64,000 nt of DNA from NCBI GenBank assembly GCA_023512835.1, contig CM042091.1, positions 3,290,348-3,354,347 on the forward strand, given 5' to 3'. Position 1 is the stretch's first letter, and each line of letters opens with the position of its first letter. Positions 12,470-30,030 of the stretch are shown piece by piece. A program made the translations under genes and the position numbers. The notes under the pieces were generated by a model that saw only the letters and a list, made by a program, of their open reading frames with translations, was not told where the DNA came from and ran no database searches. The DNA comes from Taxillus chinensis. Its lineage: Eukaryota; Streptophyta; Magnoliopsida; Santalales; Loranthaceae.

Positions 12470-12560
12470 GAGCAATTGATAAAACCTTTGTCAATCGAGC
12501 TCAACAACGGTCCTTCATGGCACCATCATAGCTTTTGTTTCTTTTCTAAGTTTTTTCCTT
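12470..12560 (+). pseudogene. Fragment of SmD1 exon 2 plus following intron
   Basis: The stretch tcaatcgagctcaa, then catggcaccatcat, then a T-rich tail copies SmD1 exon 2 and the start of its intron 2 (9107-9195), in the same orientation and 3.3 kb downstream. It has lost about five bases inside the exon, which breaks the frame, and the splice donor GT has become GC. Because intronic sequence is included, it arose by DNA duplication, not from a processed mRNA. Confidence 0.7.
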
Positions 12561-13679
12561 TGCACTATTTAATAATGCTTTATGTCATCACTGAATTTCG
12601 TTCGGAAGAAAAAATTGCTTTTGGGGTGTAATTCCTTATAACTTTTACCCGAATGGTAATAAAAAATTAAAGTCGTCGCCAATTATTTTTGGGGTGCGAT
12701 TGATCACCTAAATGAAATTAATTTATGTCATTAGAGATGGACTTTGGAGTTAGTTACGCATAGAAAAAGATTAGCACTCCTACAACACTCTTTCGGTACC
12801 TGCCTTAATAGTTTGGAGGTTTCTAACTTATTTTAACCTTTTGCTTAAAATTGACTAGTTTAGATGTGATACTAATTTTTTTTATTTGAAATTAAATCAT
12901 AATAAAGGATGATAAAGCCCAATACAATCATTATAAGATTATAATTATATGTGAAGGGAAGAAATTTTTTTTATATAATTTAATAATTATAATAAGTGAA
13001 TAGTATTTTCTAATACATCGGAAATACTATACAAATGAGTATCTTGTGAACATATATTTTGATCCAATACTGTTATGCAACTTGATTCACGATGAGAAAA
13101 CTTTCAATATAACGTAACATAACTTTTAGAGACCACAAAAATTTGTCCCATGTCTTTGAATTTAGGAAGGCCAACACAAGTTATAAGAAGAGATCAATGT
13201 AAAATTGTTACAACGTGGTTTAAAGATATGCAATCCAATAGGATGAATTCAAAACAGATAATATTATAAACATATGGGCATGATTGCATATTGGCTCAAA
13301 GAGGTAAAAAGTGAGAAACTCCCATAGAATTAGATTACCCTTATATTAATTTATATAAATAAATTAAGATTTATATAATTTAATTTATTTATCTTCTATT
13401 TTTTCTAATTAAATTTTTAAAAAAATTATATTATCATAAAATTTTACAGGTATAATATATATTATATAAACATTTAATAAAATAATTAATTTTAAAATAA
13501 ATATCCATGAAATATTAAAATTACCAATACGAGCTGAATATTCGGGCGGGACAGTTGGGTCAGGGTCAACAGCGTCCGAGTTCCGAGTTCCGAGTTCCGA
13601 CCCCTTCTCTGTTGGACTTAAAACCCGTCTGACGTGGCGACATTGTATTGGCTCCATTCATTCGCAGCCTCCTAAGTTA
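12561..13679. other. AT-rich spacer without a recognised gene
   Basis: No coding signal or clear repeat ends seen. A short triplicated ttccgag motif occurs at about 13580-13600, close to the promoter-like region that follows. Confidence 0.4.
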
Positions 13680-13800
13680 ATATTTAGGGTTTCTACCGCC
13701 ACTCTCTCTATCCATATAAGGCCCACCCTCTTCGTATCCTTAGATCCGTCGCATCTTCACTACCTTTTTCTGCTGTCGTCGATTACGAGTTAGTTTTTTT
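13680..13800 (+). promoter_or_regulatory. Telo-box and site II-type promoter of a probable non-coding transcript
   Basis: A tagggttt telo-box (about 13685) is followed by aggcccacc, a site II-type TGGGCY motif on the minus strand (about 13720), and then a pyrimidine-rich leader. In plants this pair marks promoters of ribosomal-protein, ribosome-biogenesis and snoRNA genes. No long conserved ORF follows, so the transcript may be non-coding and host the candidate snoRNA at 14390-14474. Confidence 0.4.
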
Positions 13801-14389
13801 TTTTTTTTTTTTTTTGTCCGCTGGTGTTCATATTGTGAAATATGGGTTCGTTTCTGGTTTCTCCTTTCTCTCTCATATCAGGAATTAGGGTTCTTCTTGG
13901 CGTTGGTAGCACGATTTGGGGATTGGGGTACGAATCAAATGACCCTATGAGGAAGAGCACCCATTGATAGGAAGTGCCGTATGACACTTTATCAGCAGCG
14001 ACGCGACGACACTCTTTGCCTCTCTTCCCACTCCCCGTTAGCCACATCTCTGATCTCAATTTAGGGTTTTGTTCATCGGCCGGGATTTGCAGGTCTGGTG
14101 GTGCGTCGCTGTGTGGTTGATTTGAAACGGGACACTGAGGTTTTTTTTTTTAAGATTGTTTTGTTTGTGTTTCGTGTCCGATGCCACGTCGCCAGTAGCT
14201 CTTTGGAGCCTTGACCGGCGGTGCTATGATTGGACCGACAGCAACGTATATGTCGTAATTGTGATAGGAATCTGCTGTTTTTTTTTAAAACTGATGTAAG
14301 TCCGCAGAGCCGTTCTTGCGATTACATTTTCTTTTTATTTTGTTAAATTATTTATTTTTAATCTTTAATGCTGTTTTTTGTGAAATTAG

Positions 14390-14474
14390 AGCCAATGAGG
14401 AACGTGTTTTTTTAGTTGGAATTACCGGCTGAATCTGTTACTGATGTCAATTCTCACACTGGCTATCTGAGGCT
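14390..14474 (+). ncRNA. Candidate box C/D snoRNA
   Basis: The parts appear in the right order. A closing stem (AGCC at 14390-14393 with GGCT at 14471-14474, extendable by two pairs) comes first, then a C-box variant ATGAGGA (14395-14401), a D' box CTGA (14429-14432), a C'-like TGATGT (14442-14447) and a D box CTGA (14467-14470). The 85-nt length is typical. Just upstream of D' is TGGAATTACCG (14417-14427), exactly complementary to the near-universal 18S rRNA stretch CGGUAAUUCCA. By the N+5 rule this would place 2'-O-methylation on the U of CGGU. The C box differs from RTGATGA by one base, and I have no known name for it. Confidence 0.45.
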
Positions 14475-21999
<7,525 letters not shown>

Positions 22000-22767
22000 A
22001 AGTATGGTGAGAATGCAAATTTACGGAATCTCAGGCGTTCACGTAAGTGATTTTTTTGGTTGATTTTTATGCCAATACAGTTGCAAGTTCTGTTCCCCTG
22101 AAATTGCTATAAATGTAAACGATTTTCACGTGATACGGATGTTCTTTTCGGCAGTAAGATTGAAGGTACCTTATTAATGTCCACATTCTTGACCTACTAG
22201 CCTTTAGATGAAGCAACAAATAATTTTGAAGTCTCAAAATTAAAATGCCTTTCTTACTTTTACAGGGTTGTATAGACTAATATAGCAGAAACTTTCTGCA
22301 ATCCAACGAAAATAACACATAGGGCCAATGGATCCAAAAGTAATCCAACGAGAATAGAACGGAAGTATCCTGACTATCTTCCCTGCTATTTGAAAAATGT
22401 GCATATGCTTCACAAGATCTGAAATGATATGTAGCACGCCCATAGAGTCAATTTACCTCTTTCAAGGAAATACTGTGATTGCATTGGGGTCTCTTTTATT
22501 TCTTTTTCTTTTTTTTTTTTTTACCCAGCAATGATAATATTATGGTCGACTCTAAATCAAAACTATAAAATACAGGAAATCCAGCTATATTTGAAATCCC
22601 CACTGCAGGTTGCAAGCATATCCATCAATAGGTTCAAAATAAACTCCTAAAATATTTAAGGGTAAGTTTGTTTTGCAATTAATTGGAATCCCATCAATAA
22701 AACCAAGAACTGTCGGGCTCCTATGAAATAAACTCTAGAATGACATGCCAGCTGCCCTAGGGAGTGG
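22000..22767. other. Convergent 3' flanks of the GH9B and PUX5 genes
   Basis: The two genes run toward each other across 768 bases that should hold both 3' UTRs. An oligo-T tract lies near 22500. No separate gene is apparent. Confidence 0.5.
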
Positions 22768-25605
22768 CTAGAATTTTTGGATGACGACTGAACTGGCTAG
22801 ACCAGCTTGTTCAATTGTCTGGTCCTCGTCAGCGAGTAGCTTTGGAGGGAACCCCATAGCCTGCAACTGGTAATTTCTTGCGCCACCAGGCCTAGACGCA
22901 TCAATGAAGGCACGAATATCCCGGATCGTGTGATGGGAATTGAACCGTGAAACCATGCGTGTCCCATCAACCAATCTAAGCTGAATTGAGGTCAACGGCA
23001 ATGTGTCATCCACAAGAAGACCCCTGGATGGCAACGGAGCATTATTGAAGGACGGTACAGTGACTGCTGGCTGTGGAGCCTCCTGCTCAGTGTTGCTGCT
23101 GCTACCTAAAGTTCGTCCAACACCCTTAAATGGTTTTTGGTGCTTCACTGGTTCCTGGATGAGCCCAAGAAAGTTAAAGGGGAAAAAAGGACAGGTGGTG
23201 GAAGTGAGTGGAGAATGAAAGTAAATAAATATGAGAAGGTAGGTAAAGAGAAATGTGGCTGCGCACGATGTAATTTTCCTCTCTTCGCCCAAGTTCACAG
23301 TTAACTTGTGTTCTCCTATCTGCTGGCTCCAGCTCTTTTGGACACTCAGACTTCCTGATGCTCTGCATTAAGATGTCAAAATTGGAAGTATGAAGGGCTG
23401 TAATTAATAGGAGGGTAAAGATGGAATGTGACATCATAAAAAATAATAAATAAACAACACCGTGTCCATAAAAGTTAAAACTTATAAAAATCTCACACTT
23501 AACAAATGAAAGTAAAAGGAGCTTGGGGGAACAAACAGGGTGGACAACAATTGTCAGTTTGGCCAATGGGAGAATGAAGGAGAAGAGATAGAATTTCCTT
23601 CACTTCCCTGATACAAATTGTGTGAGATGAAGCTTGCATTCAAAGGAGTAAGCGTTTAACAGCAATCAAGAAGAACCATGCCACCGCTCATACCAAACTG
23701 AATCTATATTGACGTTTGTACTCGTAGAACGAAATGTGCAAGGATAAGTGCGTGCTTAAATTCATGTATTAGAAAATTTTGTTGTCACTTGCAATTACGC
23801 AAACAATTTTCATTATTTCACTAGTTAAAACTACACTACAGTAATGGGCATCAGTATCAACTACTACAAGTCTACAACTAGGGGCTTTCAAACTCATTTT
23901 ACATAAAGAACATAGAAATTGTACCTACGTGGTCTTGTTAGCTGAAAACAAAACAGCAAGATTCCACAAATTATTATGTCAGTTTCTGTCTATCACAAAT
24001 CATGTATGCCAAGACATGTATACCATGAAAAACATCATGGACAAAATAGATAATTAATATTACCTCCAGGAATGGTGCATTCTCAGGATCATCCAAACCT
24101 CGCAAAGGACCATCATCCACAGTGAATCCATTGGCCCAAAAAATGATGGTGTGGTTGACGACTTCAGGTGGCTGAGGAGTAGATGACACAGTGTCTCCTG
24201 CAAGTGTCCTCCCAGTTCCAGAAAAGCTTCTTGAGCTTGAAGATGAGCGATGAAAGTCGGCAGGATCTCTCATGCCCCCAAACTCTCTAGCTTGATTGAA
24301 AATGGACTCTACATCATTACCTTTGGGAGGACCTTGGACAAGCATTCCACTGTATACGTTTGAGGTATATTAGTGAAGTATCACTTCTAACAAACTTCCA
24401 CTAAAGGACGCATCAATAAAGCCAACACAATTGAAGACTTCCCTCAGCTTACATTTCAAAGTTTTCCAGTTCTCAAATGCACTGTTACCCTCCAAAATCT
24501 TACATTGGATTTCTTCTTCTTAACTAATTCACAACACAAACTCACAAAGTTATTCTAATTGATTTCAAAAGGCTAACTGTTTCCCCAACTATTTACAAAG
24601 TATTAATTTTGATGGACTTTCCAAAAAATAATATTTAAAGATGTAAACACGTAAATGAAGTCAAAACAATTGAAAGCTTTTTAGCTAAAATTCCATTTTT
24701 TTTATTGGGTTTCTTCTTAAGTAATATTAAATTCAAAATGATTTGAAGAAAACTATTTTCAGACCCTCTGAAAAGCATTGAGTCATATTACCAACGTATT
24801 GCTTCAAATGCACTTTCCAAAAATATGTCAAAGCGAACATCAAATAAGGTCAACATAATGCAACACTTGCCATCTTAAATTTCACAGTTTAGCCGTCTTC
24901 AACTTCACAATCTCCTCCCTTCCACCTCAATAAGCCCATTTTGCATATTGAACGACACAAAAACAAGCTATTTTCAACTACCCTGACCTCACCACATTCG
25001 GGAAAAGAAAAAAAAGGTAATGCGACAGAGAACTAACCACGATTCAGGTTTATAGAAATATATATATATATATTGACAATGACCTCAACCAAATCAAATA
25101 TGAATTAAACTAGCAAAAAAATAATAAATGATTATGAGCGTAGTCCAGTTGTCTTATTCAGCTACCTCTTCTCGCCACCGGTGTAGTACTCGTTCGGCTC
25201 ATCAGAATCGCTGTCGGAGGCCTCCTTTTCGGCCCTATTGAGATCGGAGAACGTATGAACGACGCCTCTGCTTCTCCCAGAAGCAGTCTTCTTGGACGAG
25301 GATGCAGACCCGGACTGCTTCCGAGACCGGAGAGTGTACGGTGCACGAGACTGCGGCGAAGGCGAGTGCGAACGGGAACGCGACGGAGACAGCGACGCGG
25401 ACTTGGTATCCGATGGCGAGTAAGGAGGAGATCGACGGGGAACGGCGGCGGCGGCTGTGCCGTCGCTGTCGAAGAAGGTGGAGACGGCGGCGTTGAGGTC
25501 ACCGTTGTGGCTCTCGAGGAAGAAGGAGGCTTGGTCTTTGGTGCAGGATGTGATGCCACAGAAGGTGTCGATGAGAGCATCGTCTATTGCTTGCTTGCTG
25601 TCCAT
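22768..25605 (-). CDS. PUX5: Plant UBX domain protein, PUX5-like CDC48/p97 cofactor
   Basis: Four exons (25605-25166, 24349-24064, 23362-23267, 23154-22768) give 402 residues. An N-terminal UBA-like domain (about 1-45, [18 protein letters not shown]) precedes a Ser/Arg/Pro-rich linker and the conserved [13 protein letters not shown] element. A SEP domain follows (about 210-275, [19 protein letters not shown] through RREENY), then a GVGRTLG motif and a C-terminal UBX domain (about 329-402, with the GFPPK loop that in UBX domains contacts CDC48/p97, and ending VVIQKF). This UBA-SEP-UBX order is that of p47/PUX3-5, and the linker and SDSDE(P/A)NEYYTGG motif match PUX5 best. Such proteins bind CDC48 and ubiquitylated cargo. 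Exon 3 ends at a weaker donor (ATC|GTGCGC), but frame demands it. Confidence 0.93.
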
Positions 25606-26954
25606 GGCGATTGTGTCTCCCTCTCTTATTCCTTCACCTGAGAGCGCTCTCAGATCGCAGAACAGATATCGAATATCGATGGCGCGTGCATTTTATATGG
25701 AGGCAGAACCGCAACAAAATCTAGAGCGGCGTCGTTTTGGTTTCTTATGTTTTGATTTTTTATTTTATTTTATTTTATTTATTAATTTTTTATTCAAAAA
25801 CAAACTTTGGTAGGTAGGTATAAGAAAAATTATATTTTAAAAAATTTGATCCCTACAAATTGAAAAAATATTGTGAGCTCAAGTAAAAAAAATATATAAA
25901 AGTAGAAAAACAAAATGAGTCTCCTGACAAAATTAATTTTAGATTTAAAAATAATAACTAAATAAAAATAAATTTTAAAAATAATTATAAGACTCACTTG
26001 TTTTGAAAATTAATTTTTAAAATTAAATAGTTTCGAAGAGAATGCTTTCAAGTAGATACATTTTCAAACAAAACTTGTATTCGAGTACTATATCAAAATC
26101 ATGTATACTCCTCGATCAAAAGGAATTCGGGCATATTCAAATTATACTTATGGTTTGAAAGGGAGTTTTCCAAGCATATTCGAATCATATTCGAGTAGTA
26201 AGTCGGACTCCATGTTTGATGAATTTCATGTTGGATTTTATTGCTCGAAAGTAGGAACACTCGAAAAGGATACTTTCAAGCATTGCATATATATTTTTGA
26301 GTAAAATCTATATTTTAGCATCATATCCAAATCATATTTGTTGTTCAAATGAAAGAAATTTAAACATATTCAAATCACAATTACTATTTGAACGAGAGAA
26401 ATTCAAACATATTAGAACATATTCGCGTCGATGAGCCTTTTGAGAACTTCACTGGATGCATTTCATGTTGGCTTTCACGCTAGGTACATGCCTACATTAA
26501 GAGCTTGTATATAACACTTTTGGGTAATGCGTTCGAACTCGCCAATAAATTAAACTAGAATTTTTATTGCATTTATTCTATAACTTGCAAAGAGTCTATT
26601 AACTACTAACTAACAAAATTACAAATTGTGCATCTTGTACAAAACTATATCTTTAAATTTCCTAAAAAAAACAATAAAGTTATTTTTAAAAAAAATTGAT
26701 TTAGTCCAAAACAAAAATCATGAAAAATATGGAAAGCATTACAACAAGGGAGGAAACAAACTTACCACTTTTGTATACAATCAAATAAGGTCATTATTGA
26801 GGTAAGCTACTCCAAAATTACACTCACAAAAGGCTTAATTTGTAACTCATTTCAAACAAACTTGTCAAACAAAAATGTTAATGTTAATGCCCCACCTAAG
26901 AATAATTCATGACAAAATGTTAATGTTGCTGAAAAAGTTTGAACCTATGACTTC
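25606..26954. other. PUX5 promoter side and degenerate repeat-bearing AT-rich spacer
   Basis: The PUX5 leader reaches to roughly 25680. From about 26090 to 26480 there are diverged copies of a unit containing atttcatgttgg (26224 and 26459) and of a phrase on aaattcaaacatattcaaat (several times), so this is a decayed tandem or palindromic repeat. No gene seen. Confidence 0.4.
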
Positions 26955-27167
26955 TCCCTTTCAAGGCAACTATCTAACAATTAGGCCAAGTCTATTTTGT
27001 TTCATATTCGCAGATAAATAATATATATACTTACTATATAACATATAAATAATTATTATTATTAAAGAATGCATATTTTATTTTAAAAATAAAATTAATT
27101 ATAAAGTATATAACATTAGTTAAAAATAATGTTATCATTTTATTAACTAATAACATTAGTTATAATC

Positions 27168-27211
<44 letters not shown>

Positions 27212-28540
27212 TACTTAATAACTAATCTTATACAGAAATATTCATATTATTAATCGTTTAATTAAATTAAGAGAAACAAGTTAAAGAAATAAAACTTTTC
27301 AGACTAGTGTGTTACTTATCAATGATAATTATATTATTTAGATTATTACTACTCGCTACTCAAGTTATTATTTATTAATTATAATTTATAAGTGTCTCTA
27401 TGTGGTATCAGTGTTAATTAAAAAAGATTATAAGTTATTATTCCATTCAGTGTAGTTATTGATTATTGTTTGATATGTTTACATAATTAGTGTATACACT
27501 TGAAATCTAACATATAAATAATATTAGTAATAGTAATAATAATAACAATAACATTACTATTAGTATTAATGATAATAATAATAATGATTAAATGTTTTAT
27601 TTTAAAAAGAATATCAATTATAAAATATATCTACTTATATTTTAATAAAAATAACATTGAAAAGTAAAGTAATGGTTTAATATAAAAATACAAACATATA
27701 AAATACAAGTGATATAATTATATAATATATTAGTATGAACTAATATGTTACGTATAACATGAGTAATATTATAATTAATCAATCAAATAATATTTAATTA
27801 AATTATTTAGTCTTAAATAAACTTATTAATATTTTCAAAACTAAATTTGAATCTAATTAATATTCATATATAAATTATTTTATTCATGATATAAGTTATA
27901 CATTGTGAGAATAACTTTTGATTTTTGATAGTACGTATTTTATATTTGAGTTAAAAATAATAAATCATTTAATAATATTATTAGTTCAAATATTAATACA
28001 TTTATCGTTATTTTTTTTTGGATCATTTAATTTTAAATCAAAATATTAATAAATTTAAAATTAAATTTGAATCAAATTAATATGATTAGTATCCATAAAT
28101 TATTTTATGCGTAATATGTGTCATGCATAGTAAAAGTAAATTTTGAGTCTTTTGACATTTGATAGTATATATTTTATATTTGAATTAAAAGTAATAAACC
28201 ATGTAAATAATAGTATTAAATTAATTATTAATACATTTTCAATCAAATAATATGTAATTGGATTATATAATCCTAAATCAACTTATTAATGAATTCAAAA
28301 CTAAACTTAAATCTAATTGATTTGTATTTTACATTAAAATAATAATAATACACCTATTTTTTATCATAATATAAATAGATATACTTTGTAATTACTTTTA
28401 TTTTTAAAATAAATCACACACTTTTTTATTAATATTAATAATAATAATATTATTTATATGTTATATAATAAATATATATTATTTACATAAAAATATGAAA
28501 CAAAATAAACTTAACCAGACAATTACTTTGAAAGGGGAAA
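26955..28540. mobile_element. AT-rich element with ~150-bp terminal inverted repeats and internal tandem repeats
   Basis: The left arm (about 26955-27110) and right arm (about 28381-28540) are inverted copies that match almost continuously. Shared phrases include tattttgtttcatatt, taaataatatatat, atataacatataaataat and ttattttaaaaataaaa. A third, direct copy of part of the arm sits at about 27505-27640. Inside, a unit of about 225 bases starting aatcaaataatat is repeated roughly 2.4 times (27777-28330). The outermost arm sequence, read inward on the minus strand, has tRNA-like A and B box phrases (ggcctaattgttagatag, ggttcaaac). There is no transposase. Long inverted repeats suggest a Mutator-like origin, but I found no clear 9-bp target duplication. 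Confidence 0.5.
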
Positions 28541-28553
28541 ACTTTCAGGTGGG

Positions 28554-29265
28554 CAGTGACGGATTTAGGGGGGGGGGGGCATGTGTATATTTATTTATTT
28601 ATTCCAATTTTAAATTTTTTTATTATATATTTATTTATATTAAAATTTAAAAGTTTAATTATAGTAAAAAATATATAGTTATATTTATATTTATATGTGT
28701 ATATATATAAATATAATTTTAAATTATAGCTATATATATTAATTAATAATATATATATGAAAAATTAAGATGGATTTAATTCATTAATTTTTGAATTTTT
28801 AAAAGTTAAAATGATATAAAATAAAAAAATACTATATGTGCACATTAATACTAATATATATTGAATTTATAATTTTAAAAGTCTTAAAATGAGATAACAT
28901 AGTTCACAAACATAACACATCATGTATTAACAAACCATCTTAAATAAATAAATTAAAAATTAAAAATTAAAAATAAATGATAATATTGTTCAATTTGATT
29001 TAATTTAAACTGCGGTTTTGAAATCTCAAAACAAATCAAACCGATAATATTATTTGGTTTCGAACCCAATCAAACCGATTTTGTTTGGTTTTAACGATTT
29101 GATAAATTAAATTAGTAGCTTCGGAAGGTCGGTTTAGTTCAGTGTTGGTAATTTAGAATTTCACCCCTAACTTAGATGATATTAATCATAGTTTTAGGTA
29201 ACAAATATAAATTATACGGTTTATATCTCAACCCCTCCTAATTAAACTTTCTGGATCCGTCCCTG
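28554..29265. mobile_element. Non-autonomous hAT element with perfect 8-bp target duplication
   Basis: The ends are inverted copies: cagtgacggatttag at 28554 and ctggatccgtccctg ending at 29265 (inverse cagggacggatccag). The 8 bases caggtggg occur immediately before (28546-28553) and immediately after (29266-29273), an exact 8-bp duplication as hAT transposases make. A run of 12 G follows the left terminus. The 712-bp body is AT-rich and lacks a transposase frame. Confidence 0.85.
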
Positions 29266-29273
29266 CAGGTGGG

Positions 29274-29887
29274 GGAGGCTGAGCTGGCTCGTGAGTAGCT
29301 AGAGTAGAGACAGGATGGAGCGAAAAATTTCATACTCATCAGGGCATGGGACAGAAACCGAACATGTTTCCCCTACCAAAAATAGGAACTGGACAACCAA
29401 AAACCCACCCCACCCCTTTGCCATCTTTGAATACATTAATATTACAATCTTTTTGAGCTGATTTTATTAAAACGAGTTCGAAATATCAAATTCAACCAAA
29501 CTCACACGAGCTTAGTTGGGCGTATGTGACCGAAAATAATTGAGCCTGATTTTGAAGTTGTTTCAAGGTTTGGTACAAACAAAACACAGATTGGTAAAGC
29601 AAAAGAAAAGAATTTGTTTATCTCTAGCCAAGCAGAGATATTATAGAACTTCAAATGCATCCTATGTAGAGACTATAAAAAGGACGGATCACGCATGTCA
29701 TTTGATCCTCGAGAGGAATAATTCGGGTGCAGTGAAGGTTGAGCTCCGAGCCTGGCGGCCCTGTTTCTGAAAATCCAAGATGAATAGAGATGTTTAAAGG
29801 CCAAGGCAAACCTTAAAGAATATCATCTTTAATATATGATGCAATCAGACTGCATTGGGTTAAGTGATAACTTTTGCATAGCTAGGG

Positions 29888-29978
<91 letters not shown>

Positions 29979-30030
29979 TTACCACTCTTGGTCCGAAAGG
30001 ATTAGACTGAGGAAAAACAATTACCAGGGT
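29274..30030. other. 3' flank of the RRM gene with a compound microsatellite
   Basis: A compound repeat, (TA)21 at 29891-29932 directly followed by (GA)21 at 29933-29974, lies just past the stop codon of the minus-strand RRM gene and may be in its 3' UTR. The rest shows no gene. Confidence 0.5.

Noticed and set aside
13945..14055. Second box C/D snoRNA starting at ATGAGGA near 13947
   Set aside because: No terminal stem closes it and no rRNA complement precedes a CTGA.
26930..27010. tRNA gene on the minus strand
   Set aside because: A- and B-box-like phrases are present, but no acceptor stem or full cloverleaf can be drawn; kept only as a property of the element end.
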